Below are positions 37,296 through 46,821 of a DNA stretch of 64,000 nucleotides, piece after piece. The notes beneath the pieces are model-generated. The model was not told the origin of the DNA, made no database searches, and worked only from the letters and a program-made list of their open reading frames with translations. The stretch is from positions 27,277 to 91,276 of the forward strand of contig CABZJM010000003.1 in NCBI GenBank assembly GCA_902526075.1. The letters are read 5' to 3'. The position numbers and the translations under genes are program-made. The stretch comes from an uncultured Bacteroidota bacterium (GTDB lineage: Bacteria; Bacteroidota; Bacteroidia; Flavobacteriales; Flavobacteriaceae). The stretch's first letter is position 1. The number at the start of each line of letters is the position of its first letter.

Positions 37296-38603
37296 TTATC
37301 GAATATTTTTTATAAAATTTTCAACGCTCGAGCTACTCACTAATTTATCCTTAAAATACACAAGGGCTTGCTCTTTTTCGTTTTCAGATGCTTTATGTTT
37401 GTTCAATAAATTAGTCAAATGCATCTTCATGTGTCCTTTTTGTATTCCAGATGTAACCAGGGATCTTAATGCACCAAAATTTTGTGCAAGTCCAACGGAG
37501 GCAATTATATTCATTAACTCCTTGGTATTTGGATTTTCTAATATGTTTAGAGCTAATTTAACTAAAGGATGTAAATTAGTGACACCCCCTACAGTTCCTA
37601 TAGCTAATGGTAATTTCAATTCAAAATAGAATATTTCTTTCTCAATAAAGGCTTTTGACAAGCTTTTGTATTTTCCTATTGATGCATAAGCATGCGCACC
37701 TGCTTCAATTGCTCTAAAATCATTTCCAGTAGCTATTGCAACGGCATCAACCCCATTCATAATTCCTTTATTATGTGTAACAGCCCTGTGTATATCATTA
37801 TTCGCAATTTCTACAGCTTTGACTAATCTGCTGGCAAAATTTTTGGTTTCAGGTTCAAGCTTGTTCAGTTCTGAAACACTACAGCTTAAGCAGGATTTAA
37901 CAATACAGTTTGGGACATAATTTGATAAAATACTCATAATAACTTCAACATCTTTCTCTTTCAACTCTTTTCTGTTAAATTTTATGATTGAATTACAAAA
38001 AGTTTTCGAAAAATCTTCTAAGCACGAATTTATAAAATTTGCACCCATGGCATCAACCGTATTAAATGTGCTAAAAAGCTGATAATATCCACTTAAATCA
38101 GCTGTTTTATCTATTAATTTAATGTCATTAATACCTCCGCCTCTTGATTCCATCTTTTTGGTTAAATCCTCAGAGTTTTTTAATAATAATGGCTTTACAA
38201 AATCAAAATATTCACTAATTATTTTTTTATCTCCGTGAAAAATGAAGTGTACCTGACCAATTTTTTCTTCATTGATGACTTCAGCTTTAAAGCCGCCATG
38301 TTTCATCCAGAATTTTGCAGCTTTACTAGCAGCTGCTACTACCGAACTTTCCTCAATGGCCATTGGCACCGAATAAATTTTTTCATTAATTAGGAAATTA
38401 GGGGCAATTGCAAACGGTAAATAATAATTTGAAATTGTATTTTCAGAAAATTCATCATGTAACTTTTGAAGGTTGCTGTCAGAGTTCCAATATTGAGTAA
38501 TTATGTTTTTTGCTGAATCACTGTCTTGAAAGCATGTCTTAGTTAGCCATTCAATTTTTTCATCTTTGGATAGTTTTGAAAAACCTCTTATTTCTTCAGA
38601 CAT
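37296..38603 (-). CDS. mvaA: hydroxymethylglutaryl-CoA reductase, class II
   Basis: It converts HMG-CoA to mevalonate with NAD(P)H, committing carbon to isoprenoids. The 435 residues are of the bacterial class II type: VPMAIEESSVVAAAS (79-93) with the catalytic Glu, TVDAMGANF, the NKGIMNGVDAVAIATGND segment with the catalytic Lys, and the C-terminal QKGHMKMHL with the catalytic His. Class II enzymes are named degradative, but in Flavobacteriia they act in the mevalonate route; the adjacent GHMP kinase supports that here. Confidence 0.94.
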   Translation of the reverse strand: MSEEIRGFSKLSKDEKIEWLTKTCFQDSDSAKNIITQYWNSDSNLQKLHDEFSENTISNYYLPFAIAPNFLINEKIYSVPMAIEESSVVAAASKAAKFWMKHGGFKAEVINEEKIGQVHFIFHGDKKIISEYFDFVKPLLLKNSEDLTKKMESRGGGINDIKLIDKTADLSGYYQLFSTFNTVDAMGANFINSCLEDFSKTFCNSIIKFNRKELKEKDVEVIMSILSNYVPNCIVKSCLSCSVSELNKLEPETKNFASRLVKAVEIANNDIHRAVTHNKGIMNGVDAVAIATGNDFRAIEAGAHAYASIGKYKSLSKAFIEKEIFYFELKLPLAIGTVGGVTNLHPLVKLALNILENPNTKELMNIIASVGLAQNFGALRSLVTSGIQKGHMKMHLTNLLNKHKASENEKEQALVYFKDKLVSSSSVENFIKNIR

Positions 38604-38622
38604 TATATGATTTTTTACAAAT

Positions 38623-38630
38623 CAAAGATA
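38623..38630 (-). promoter_or_regulatory. -7 box upstream of mvaA
   Basis: On the minus strand TATCTTTG matches TAnnTTTG exactly, 19 bases before the mvaA ATG. The same TATCTTTG octamer occurs in the hutU and slt-like promoters. Confidence 0.5.
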
Positions 38631-38728
38631 ATACACTTGACTTTAAATTATTATGAATGATTTATTAATGATTAAATTAATATAATTAGGTAAAATATAA
38701 TATTTTAGTGTAATCTAAAAAATAAATT

Positions 38729-40111
38729 ATGATAACCAATTCACTAACACAGGAAAAGACAATTTTTGGACATCCAGCCGGATTATACATTTTATTCTTC
38801 GTAGAAATGTGGGAAAGATTTTCTTATTATGGGATGAGAGCAATTTTAACCCTATATCTAGCAGCCCCGATAATAATGGGTGATCCTCAATCGGGTTTTG
38901 GATGGACAAATACAGAAACACTTTCATTTTATGGTACTTACACAATGTTTGTTTACCTGATGTCAATCCCAGGTGGATGGGTAGCTGATAAATATATTGG
39001 ACAAAAAAAGGCGGTTATGCTGGGTGGAATTTTACTATGCTTTGGTCACGGAGTTTTAGCTATTGATGCTGAATGGGCATTTTTTACCGGTCTTATACTG
39101 ATTGTAGTGGGTGTAGGATTTTTAAAGCCCAACATCTCAACAATGGTTGGTGGTTTATATAAGAAAGGCGATATTAAAAGGGATGACGGTTTTTATATTT
39201 TCTATATGGGTATAAATATTGGTGCTTTTCTTGGCGCATTAACCGTGGGAGCTGTAGCCGCTAAGTACGGATGGCATTATGGATTTGGTTTAGCTGGAAT
39301 TGGAATGGCAATTGGTCAATTAGTATATTTTTACGGTCTTCAGTATTTGGAGGGTGTTGGTGAATTCATTGGAAGTGAAAAATCTCCAGATAAAGAGTTA
39401 ATGAATAAACCCTTAACGAGAATTGAAAAGGACAGAATGTGGGTATTGTTGCTATCATTCTTAATCATAATTGTTTTCTGGGGAGCATTTGAGCAAGCAG
39501 GTGGACTCATGAATCTTTATACTGAACAAAAAACAGACAGAACGCTTGCCTTTTCATTACCATTCATTGGAAACGAAGTACCTGCAGCGATATTCCAGTC
39601 CATTAATGCCTTTTTTATAATAATATTTGCAACCGCAGTAGCAGCATTTTGGAGTAATTGGGCAAAAAAGGGTAAGGAATCCTCTTCTTTGTTTAAAATG
39701 GCTATTGGAATAATCATAATGGCTTTTGGTTTTTTCTTTATGACTAAAGCCTCAACAGAGGTTGTGATGGATGGAGATGAAGTTATTCAAAAATCAGCTA
39801 TGATATGGTTAGTGCTAGCTTATTTATTCCATACAATTGGTGAATTATGTGCCTCACCAGTAGCTTTATCTTTTATCACAAAATTAGCACCAGTAAAATA
39901 TGCTGCTTTTATGATGGGAGCATATTTTGCAGCGACAGGTCTAGGTAATAAAGTTGCTGGGGCTGTTGGACAGCTCTCAGAAGGTGCTGGTGAATTTCAA
40001 GTATTTACAGCAATTGCTATTTTCTGTACTTTATTTGGAATCCTAGTGTTATTATTACTAAAGCCTCTGAAACGACTTACTCACGGGGCCGAAGAATTAG
40101 AAATGAAATAA
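38729..40111 (+). CDS. POT-family proton-dependent peptide transporter (first)
   Basis: It imports di- and tripeptides with protons across the inner membrane. The 460 residues hold about 12 helices. POT signatures are the E-x-x-E-R-F-S-Y motif (VEMWERFSYYGMRA, about 25-38), GGWVADKYIGQ (major facilitator motif) and FYMGINIGAFLG. It ends in a one-base overlap (TAATG) with a second POT gene. The family also takes nitrate or drugs, but peptide use fits the rest of the window. Confidence 0.92.
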   Translation: MITNSLTQEKTIFGHPAGLYILFFVEMWERFSYYGMRAILTLYLAAPIIMGDPQSGFGWTNTETLSFYGTYTMFVYLMSIPGGWVADKYIGQKKAVMLGGILLCFGHGVLAIDAEWAFFTGLILIVVGVGFLKPNISTMVGGLYKKGDIKRDDGFYIFYMGINIGAFLGALTVGAVAAKYGWHYGFGLAGIGMAIGQLVYFYGLQYLEGVGEFIGSEKSPDKELMNKPLTRIEKDRMWVLLLSFLIIIVFWGAFEQAGGLMNLYTEQKTDRTLAFSLPFIGNEVPAAIFQSINAFFIIIFATAVAAFWSNWAKKGKESSSLFKMAIGIIIMAFGFFFMTKASTEVVMDGDEVIQKSAMIWLVLAYLFHTIGELCASPVALSFITKLAPVKYAAFMMGAYFAATGLGNKVAGAVGQLSEGAGEFQVFTAIAIFCTLFGILVLLLLKPLKRLTHGAEELEMK

Positions 40112-41856
40112 TGAGTAATACAGATCAATTCTTCAGTAAAACAGTAATTGGACATCCTGCTGCACTATTTGTCTTATTTTTTACTGAGATGTGGGAAAGA
40201 TTCTCTTATTATGGTATGAGAGCCATTTTAGTCATATTTCTTACAGGTGCTATTATTGGTGACAATCCAGGTTGGGGTTGGAGCTCATCCGCCGCATTAT
40301 CTTTGCTTGGAACATATGCTATGTTTGCTTATTTAGCTCCTCTTGCAGGTGGGTGGTTAGGAGACAAAAAAATTGGTTATAGAAATTCTGTTGTTATTGG
40401 TGCATTTCTAATGACATTAGGCCATGCATCAATGGCTGTTGAAACCCCTACTTTTCTTTACATTGGTATAACATTACTTGTTGTGGGAACCGGTTTTTTT
40501 AAACCAAATATCACCTCCATAATTTCTAATATGTACGAAGGAAGAGATGATAAAAAAGATGGGGCTTTCAATATATTTTACATGGGTGTTAACGCTGGAG
40601 CTTTTCTAGGTATTATGCTGTGTGGATGGGTTGGTGAGAAAGTAGGTTGGTCATCCGGATTTGGATTAGCTGGAATATTTATGCTTCTAGGAATGATCCA
40701 GTTTTATTTTGCTCAACCATTATTTGGTAAAATTGGTGATCCCCCTTCTAAATCTGATGAAAAGGCCACAATTAAAAAAGACACAAAAGAGAAACTTAAT
40801 CCTTTTTTACCAATAGATATTTTATTGATTTTAACTTTTGTTGTCAGCGCACTTATATTCATTATAAATGATCCTCTAAGTAAAATTGGTGGTATTGATA
40901 TTTTAAGTTTCGATTATTTAGGGTTGGAAAACTCATTGTTTTTTGCACTTGTAGCACTTGTAGCTTTTATAGCCTTATTGCTAGTGCGAATCCCAAGATA
41001 CACACCTATCGTCCGGGATCGAATGATTGTGTTTACAATATTTTGCATTTTTACTGTTTTCTTTTGGGCCGCATTTGAGCAAGGGGCAGGTTCTTTACCC
41101 CTATACACAAGGGACTTTACTAACCGTTTTCTTGAGGGAAACTCAGCTCTAATTTTTAAAGTTGTGGATATTTCGGTTACAGTTATTCCACTTTTGATCA
41201 TCACCTATGTTTTAATGAGCCTTTTCAAAAAAACTTTTACTGAGATTGTATTTTCAAACTTAGTTCTAGGCTTGAGTTTTATAATTGTTTGGGGAATTAT
41301 CGTATTTAAAATATACAATGAGTTACAAGCAACATCCACCGAGGTTCCAATTACTTGGTTTGCAATTTTAAATTCACTTTTTATTATTGTATTTGCACCA
41401 CTATTTGCTAAGTGGTGGGATAGTAGCTACAATCCCCCAGCATCGGTTAAATATTTTTTAGGTTTAGCACTCTTGGGTATTGGATTTGGATTTTTAGCCT
41501 TTGGAGCCAGAAATGTGCCATCAGGTGCAGAAAGCGCTAGTTTAAGTATGATTTGGTTAGTTTTAGCATATTTATTTCACACTCTGGGTGAATTATGTTT
41601 ATCTCCCATGGGACTTTCCTATTTGAGTAAACTAATTCCTGCTAGGATGATCGCTTTTATGTTTGGAGTATATTATTTGGCAATTGCCATCGGAAATAAG
41701 TTAGCTCATTATATTGGAGGAGATATTGATAAAATAACACAAGAGTATAGTTTATCTGGTTTCTTTTTAATATTTACTATAATCCCGATAGGTCTTGGAG
41801 TAGTTTCTCTCTTATTACACCCATTGATAAAAAAATCAATGCACGGAATTAGATAA
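40111..41856 (+). CDS. POT-family proton-dependent peptide transporter (second)
   Basis: The 581 residues are a longer paralogue of the preceding gene, with the same motifs: TEMWERFSYYGMRA, GGWLGDKKIGY (Gly-Asp instead of Ala-Asp), FYMGVNAGAFLG, and FHTLGELCLSPMGLSYLSKL. The extra length is in the middle, with added hydrophobic segments around residues 235-300 and 350-430, giving about 14 helices as in many bacterial POTs. It overlaps the first copy by one base, so the pair is a tandem duplication under joint control. Confidence 0.92.
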   Translation: MSNTDQFFSKTVIGHPAALFVLFFTEMWERFSYYGMRAILVIFLTGAIIGDNPGWGWSSSAALSLLGTYAMFAYLAPLAGGWLGDKKIGYRNSVVIGAFLMTLGHASMAVETPTFLYIGITLLVVGTGFFKPNITSIISNMYEGRDDKKDGAFNIFYMGVNAGAFLGIMLCGWVGEKVGWSSGFGLAGIFMLLGMIQFYFAQPLFGKIGDPPSKSDEKATIKKDTKEKLNPFLPIDILLILTFVVSALIFIINDPLSKIGGIDILSFDYLGLENSLFFALVALVAFIALLLVRIPRYTPIVRDRMIVFTIFCIFTVFFWAAFEQGAGSLPLYTRDFTNRFLEGNSALIFKVVDISVTVIPLLIITYVLMSLFKKTFTEIVFSNLVLGLSFIIVWGIIVFKIYNELQATSTEVPITWFAILNSLFIIVFAPLFAKWWDSSYNPPASVKYFLGLALLGIGFGFLAFGARNVPSGAESASLSMIWLVLAYLFHTLGELCLSPMGLSYLSKLIPARMIAFMFGVYYLAIAIGNKLAHYIGGDIDKITQEYSLSGFFLIFTIIPIGLGVVSLLLHPLIKKSMHGIR

Positions 41857-41867
41857 ATTTCTTTTCT

Positions 41868-41875
41868 TATTTTTG
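41868..41875 (+). promoter_or_regulatory. -7 box upstream of the thioredoxin-like gene
   Basis: TATTTTTG matches TAnnTTTG exactly, 17 bases before the ATG at 41893. No -33 TTG is evident. Confidence 0.4.
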
Positions 41876-41892
41876 TCAAATATTAAAATTAC

Positions 41893-42450
41893 ATGAGATT
41901 AGTATTATATATAAAAATCATATTAGTTTGTTTTTTTTCTGTTGATTCTCTTCTCTCACAGGAAATAAAGTGGATTTCATTAGAGGATGCTGTTTACCTT
42001 CAAGAAGCTGCTCCTAGAAATATAATCATTGATATGTATACCAACTGGTGTGGCCCATGTAAATTACTTGACAGAAATACATTTGCGAATAAAGATGTCG
42101 CAAAATATATTAATGATAACTTCTATGCGGTAAAATTTAACGCCGAAGGAAATGATATTGTAAATTTTAAAGGATATACTTTTGAAAACCCTAATTATAA
42201 CCCTGCAAAAGCAAATAGAAGAAATAGCAGTCATCAATTAAGTCAAGCATTTAGAATCCAAGCTTTTCCTACTATTGTATTTCTAGATAAATCATCTAAT
42301 TTATTGCACAAGCTTAGAGGCTATAAAACCCCGAAACAGCTAGAGGTTTATTTAAAATTATTCACTGATGAGAATTATAAAAATTATAATTCTCAAGAAG
42401 AATTTAATAAATTTTTTGAGTCTTTTGTTTATGAATTTGACTCTAGGTGA
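41893..42450 (+). CDS. secreted thioredoxin-fold protein
   Basis: The 185 residues comprise a signal peptide ending LLSQ (about 20-23) and a thioredoxin fold with active site WCGPC (52-56) and the cis-Pro segment AFPTIVFLD. It resembles the thioredoxin_7/DUF255-like periplasmic group, so it probably reduces or shuffles disulfides of exported proteins. The partner is unknown. It overlaps the convergent lpxB by 22 bases. Confidence 0.85.
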   Translation: MRLVLYIKIILVCFFSVDSLLSQEIKWISLEDAVYLQEAAPRNIIIDMYTNWCGPCKLLDRNTFANKDVAKYINDNFYAVKFNAEGNDIVNFKGYTFENPNYNPAKANRRNSSHQLSQAFRIQAFPTIVFLDKSSNLLHKLRGYKTPKQLEVYLKLFTDENYKNYNSQEEFNKFFESFVYEFDSR

Positions 42451-43535
42451 TAATTGATGATTTTATTTGCTGTTTCTCTGCTAGCCCCCTTTTTATTCAA
42501 CAAAATTTCTAACTCATTATAATATCCAATTACTTTGTCCTTTCCATCTTTACTAAGAATTATTTCAAGTTCTTCTATGATATTTTTGGTATTTAAATCA
42601 TCTTGAATTAGCTCTTTTACAGCCATTTTATCCAGTATCAGATTTACCAGAGAAATAAATTTTAGATTTCTCAGTAAAAATTTTCCGATGAGAATTGAAA
42701 TCCAGCTTGATTTATAGCAAACAATTTGAGGTGTTTTAATCAGTGCAGCCTCCAGAGTTGCTGTCCCAGACGTTACTAAGGCAGCTGATGATCTTTCAAG
42801 AATATTGTAGGTTTGACCATTAACAATATCAATATTTTTATAATCACCTCTTTGCATAAATTTTTCGTAAAATGACTTATTTTTTGATGGAGCAGCGCAG
42901 ATTGTAAACTGATAGTTTTTAAAATATTTTGTGACGCTTAGCATTACAGGCAATATTTTATTAATCTCTTGATCTCTACTGCCTGGTAGTAGGGCAATTA
43001 ACTTTTCTCTATTTGAATTTTCTTTTACATTTTGTTTCAAAACATCTAATAAAGGGTGTCCTACATAAACCACATCGTATTTCAATTTTTTATAATATTC
43101 TTTTTCAAATGGGAGAATTACAAACATTTGATCAATAACTTTTCTGATAGTTTCAATTCTATTTTCTTTCCATGCCCAAAGTTGAGGAGATATATAAAAA
43201 TGATTAACAAAGTTTTTAGACTTTGCCCATTTTGCAATTCTCATGTTAAAGCCAGGGAAATCTACATAAATAATTGCATCTGGTCCATACTCCAAAATAT
43301 CCTTTTTACAAATTGAAATATTATTTAATATTTTTCCTAGGTTCATGAAAACTTCATAGAAACCCATAAATGAATAGTTCTTATAATGTTTTACAAGATT
43401 ATTACTTTGTTTTTTTAACAGATCACCTCCCCAGCATCTGAATTTTGAGTTAGGATCTAACTTTTTTATTTCTTTTACCAGATTTGAACCATGTAAATCA
43501 CCTGAAGCTTCACCTGCTATTATATAATATCTCAC
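42429..43535 (-). CDS. lpxB: lipid-A-disaccharide synthase
   Basis: It joins UDP-diacylglucosamine with lipid X to make the lipid A disaccharide at the inner face of the inner membrane. The 368 residues match the family: IIAGEASGDLHG (4-15), FRCWGGDLL, YVDFPGFNMRIAKWAK, YISPQLWAWKENR, LLPGSRDQEI and SGTATLEAAL. Its start overlaps the stop of the small membrane protein by one base, forming a surE, membrane protein, lpxB unit. Confidence 0.95.
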   Translation of the reverse strand: MRYYIIAGEASGDLHGSNLVKEIKKLDPNSKFRCWGGDLLKKQSNNLVKHYKNYSFMGFYEVFMNLGKILNNISICKKDILEYGPDAIIYVDFPGFNMRIAKWAKSKNFVNHFYISPQLWAWKENRIETIRKVIDQMFVILPFEKEYYKKLKYDVVYVGHPLLDVLKQNVKENSNREKLIALLPGSRDQEINKILPVMLSVTKYFKNYQFTICAAPSKNKSFYEKFMQRGDYKNIDIVNGQTYNILERSSAALVTSGTATLEAALIKTPQIVCYKSSWISILIGKFLLRNLKFISLVNLILDKMAVKELIQDDLNTKNIIEELEIILSKDGKDKVIGYYNELEILLNKKGASRETANKIINYHLESNS

Positions 43536-43840
43536 TAAAAATTATTTATGTAAATGGTTAATATAGCTATTACAAATGTAGCCAATAGAACTCCTTTAGC
43601 TCTTTCTTCATAGTCATATTTTAAAAAAATAAAAAATACTATAAGGTTCAATATGGCACCAAGACTAATCAATTTAGTTATTGAATTATCATGAAATGAA
43701 TCATTGATAATTTTAAAAATATTTAAAATGTTGATTTCATTAAATAAAACGATTATTGTAATAATCATTCCTAAAAAGTTTGCTAAGAAACCACTAAATA
43801 ATCCGAAAAAAACATCTCTTTTATTCAATCGAATTTCCAT
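43535..43840 (-). CDS. small integral membrane protein between surE and lpxB
   Basis: The 101 residues have about three hydrophobic helices (near 10-35, 55-75 and 83-99) and no motif I recognise. It overlaps surE by 16 bases and lpxB by one, so it must be translated with both. The tight placement suggests an envelope role, but none is shown by sequence. Confidence 0.7.
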   Translation of the reverse strand: MEIRLNKRDVFFGLFSGFLANFLGMIITIIVLFNEINILNIFKIINDSFHDNSITKLISLGAILNLIVFFIFLKYDYEERAKGVLLATFVIAILTIYINNF

Positions 43841-44589
43841 TTTTTTAGTTCATCTAAATCATCGTGTGAGGTCATATCATAACTGATTGGAACAACAGAA
43901 ACATATCCTTTCTCAAGGGCCCATTCATCGGTTTCATCGCTATTATCTTGATTTATAAAACTTCCCGTTAACCAATAATATTCTTTTCCGAGTGGACTGG
44001 TTCTTTTATCATATGTGTCTTGCCAATATCCTTTTGCCTGTCTGCAAATTTTTATTCCTTTGAACTGTTTTATTTTTGACGGGAAATTTACATTTAATAT
44101 TAGATTCGATTTTTTCTGATTTAAAACATTTTGAGAAATTTTTTTAATGTAATCTTTGCATGGTTCAAAATCCGCATCCCAACTATAATCAAGTAGTGAA
44201 AAGCCTATTGATTTGATACCTTCAATACCAGCCTCTATTGCTGCACTCATTGTTCCTGAGTAAATAACATTAATCGATGAGTTAGCTCCGTGATTAATTC
44301 CTGAGACACACAAATCAGGTTTTCTTTCCAGGATTTCACGAATTGCAAACTTAACGCAATCAGCAGGGGTTCCAGAAATACTATATTCAGTCTGAGGACC
44401 ATCGTCAATTTTTTCCTTTTTTGAATAAAGTGTATCGCTAATTGTAATAGCATGACCCATTCCGCTCTGCGGACTGTCTGGAGCAACTACAACAACTTCA
44501 CCAAGTTTGTTCATGACATGAATTAGTGTTCTAAGGCCAGGAGCTGTTATTCCGTCATCATTTGTAACAAGAATTAGAGGTTTTTTCAT
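43825..44589 (-). CDS. surE: 5'/3'-nucleotidase SurE
   Basis: It removes phosphate from nucleoside monophosphates. I chose ATG 44589, giving 254 residues starting MKKPLILVTNDDG; the longer frame adds ten unconserved residues. Metal ligands are Asp11-Asp12 in TNDDG, a Ser in APDSPQSGMGHAIT and the Asn of VSGINHGAN. It precedes the small membrane protein and lpxB in the same unit. Confidence 0.94.
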   Translation of the reverse strand: MKKPLILVTNDDGITAPGLRTLIHVMNKLGEVVVVAPDSPQSGMGHAITISDTLYSKKEKIDDGPQTEYSISGTPADCVKFAIREILERKPDLCVSGINHGANSSINVIYSGTMSAAIEAGIEGIKSIGFSLLDYSWDADFEPCKDYIKKISQNVLNQKKSNLILNVNFPSKIKQFKGIKICRQAKGYWQDTYDKRTSPLGKEYYWLTGSFINQDNSDETDEWALEKGYVSVVPISYDMTSHDDLDELKKWKFD

Positions 44590-44606
44590 AATTAAATATA
44601 TGAACA

Positions 44607-44614
44607 CAAAATTA
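44607..44614 (-). promoter_or_regulatory. -7 box upstream of surE
   Basis: On the minus strand TAATTTTG matches TAnnTTTG exactly, 17 bases before the chosen surE ATG, which would put the transcript start very near the ten extra codons of the longer frame. That favours the shorter start. Confidence 0.45.
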
Positions 44615-44699
44615 CACAAATAAATATTTACCTACTTTAACAAAAAATTATAAATACGCTCATATTTTTTGGCTCAGAATTTGATTATTTTTATGTCAA

Positions 44700-46811
44700 A
44701 TGAAAAAGAATCTTTTTACTTCACTAATTGCGTTTATAATGTGCTTAGCATCATGCAGTTTTGTGTCAAAGGATTTTGACACAAGTGATAAAGATAGTCT
44801 TATTATTCAATTAATCACTTATGTGCTAGATCAGGCTCATTACCTCGATAAAGAAATTAATGACGATTTTTCTGCAAAGGTTTTTAATACTTTTCTTGAA
44901 AATTTAGACCCTTACAAGAGATATTTTTACGCCTCTGATATTGAAGAGTTTTCAAAATATAAATATGAAATTGATGATGCTTTTAAAAATCCAAATTTCG
45001 ATTTTTTTGACTTGGTTTATTCAAGGTATAAAGAAAGGATGTCAGAGTCTGAAAAAATATTTAACAGTGTTCTTTCAGCCCCTTTTGATTTTTCAAAGGA
45101 TGAAGTTTGTGAGTGTGATTTCGAAGTTTTAGAATATGTTCAGACCAATGATGAATTATATGATAGGTGGAGAAAACTTCTCAAAATTTATGTAATTGAG
45201 AACTACCACAATGAAATTGAGGACGATAAAAGAAAGCTTGAAAAGGATAGTCTATTTCAAACTAGAAATCTTAAAGTAATTGAAAAAGAAACCAGAGAAT
45301 CTTTAAGTGAAACAATGATTCAGAATTATAGATTTGTTTCAGAAGAAATGCAAAGATCTGATTGGCTTTCAGTTTATATTAATTCTTTCGTATCCCAATA
45401 CGATCCCAACACTTCATATCTTGATCCTGAATCTAAAGACAGGTTTGATGTTGATATGTCTGGAAATTATGCAGGTATTGGAGCTCGATTACAGAAACAA
45501 ATTGATAAAGTTGAGATAACTGAAGTTATATCTGGGGGTCCTGCCTGGAGAGATAACATTTTAGAAAAAGGAGATGCAATATTGAAGGTTAGGCAAGATG
45601 ACGAACAAGAGCCTGTAAGCATTTTAACAATGAGACTTAGTGAGGCTGTAAAATTAATTAAAGGAAAAAAAGGAACCAAAGTACATTTAACTGTAAAAAA
45701 AGATGATGGGTCAATCTCTGAAGTTACCGTGAAAAGAGATATTGTTCAACTTGAGGAAACTTACATTAAATCTTCAATTGTTGAGAAAGACAATAATAGT
45801 TATGGTATAATAAATATCCCAAAATTTTATATTGATTTTGATAATCAGAACAATAGAGATGCTGCAAAAGATCTCAGAACTGAGATACAAAGGTTAAAAG
45901 AGCAAGGTATGAAAGGTTTGGTAATTGATCTTCGAAATAATACTGGCGGCGCCCTCAAAACAGTGGTTGATATGGCTGGTATGTTTATAAAAAATGGTCC
46001 AGTCGTTCAGGTTAAGTATTTTGACAAAGAAAAGCAGGTGCTAAGTGATAGAGACAGAGCTATTTTGTGGACTGGGCCACTGGTTATATTAGTAAATGAG
46101 AGTTCTGCATCAGCTTCTGAAATACTAGCTGCAGCTATGCAAGATTATAGAAGAGCAATAATTATTGGAGGCAACCAAACTTGGGGTAAAGGAACAGTTC
46201 AAAATGTATTTCCCCTAAACAGAATGGTCAGAGGAAATACTAATGGAGATCTTGGTGCCCTAAGATATACAACCCAAAAGTATTATAGGATCAATGGTGG
46301 ATCAGTTCAATTAGAGGGTGTCAAAAGTGATATTAACGTTCCGTACAGATATAAATATTTGGATTTTGGAGAGAAAGATTCTGAAAATCCATTGAAATGG
46401 GATGAGATTGATGATGTTGAGTATTCAACTTGGCAAAGTAACTTTGATTTTGAACAGGCTATTCTAAAAAGTAAAGATAGAATGTCTAATAGTGAATATT
46501 TGGAGTTAGTTGATGAAAATGCCAAATGGATAAAATCTGTAAGAGACGACAAGCTTATTAATCTAAACTATGATAAGTTCAAAAAAGAGCTTGAAGATAA
46601 TTCTAATGAAACAAAAAAATTTAAAGCTCTAAATGATTTTTCAATGGATTACTCTTTTAGGTCTTTGCCCTATGAGGTTGATCTTATTAAAAAAGATTCT
46701 GCTCTTCGACAAAAAAGAGAAAGATGGCATAAAAGTTTAAATAAGGACTTTTATATTGATGAGGCATTAAATGTTCTCTCTGATTTAAGATTTTCGTATC
46801 TTGAGAATTAA
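44700..46811 (+). CDS. carboxy-terminal processing protease (Tsp/Prc, S41A) lipoprotein
   Basis: It trims or degrades periplasmic proteins from the C-terminus. The 703 residues have a lipoprotein signal (LASC, Cys19), a long N-terminal helical domain, a PDZ domain (about 245-345, with GIGARL and KGDAILKV), the S41 core with the Ser in NESSASASEILAA (near 467) and the Lys in TWGKGTVQ (near 497), and a C-terminal Tsp-type extension. The orphan permease gene follows after ten bases. Confidence 0.93.
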   Translation: MKKNLFTSLIAFIMCLASCSFVSKDFDTSDKDSLIIQLITYVLDQAHYLDKEINDDFSAKVFNTFLENLDPYKRYFYASDIEEFSKYKYEIDDAFKNPNFDFFDLVYSRYKERMSESEKIFNSVLSAPFDFSKDEVCECDFEVLEYVQTNDELYDRWRKLLKIYVIENYHNEIEDDKRKLEKDSLFQTRNLKVIEKETRESLSETMIQNYRFVSEEMQRSDWLSVYINSFVSQYDPNTSYLDPESKDRFDVDMSGNYAGIGARLQKQIDKVEITEVISGGPAWRDNILEKGDAILKVRQDDEQEPVSILTMRLSEAVKLIKGKKGTKVHLTVKKDDGSISEVTVKRDIVQLEETYIKSSIVEKDNNSYGIINIPKFYIDFDNQNNRDAAKDLRTEIQRLKEQGMKGLVIDLRNNTGGALKTVVDMAGMFIKNGPVVQVKYFDKEKQVLSDRDRAILWTGPLVILVNESSASASEILAAAMQDYRRAIIIGGNQTWGKGTVQNVFPLNRMVRGNTNGDLGALRYTTQKYYRINGGSVQLEGVKSDINVPYRYKYLDFGEKDSENPLKWDEIDDVEYSTWQSNFDFEQAILKSKDRMSNSEYLELVDENAKWIKSVRDDKLINLNYDKFKKELEDNSNETKKFKALNDFSMDYSFRSLPYEVDLIKKDSALRQKRERWHKSLNKDFYIDEALNVLSDLRFSYLEN

Positions 46812-46821
46812 CAGTTAGATT

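Noticed and set aside
38729..41856. POT pair as one gene broken by a frameshift
   Set aside because: Both frames carry complete POT motif sets and start/stop codons; they are two paralogues.
44590..44619. Ten extra N-terminal residues of surE
   Set aside because: They overlap the -7 box and precede the conserved KKPLILVTNDDG start.
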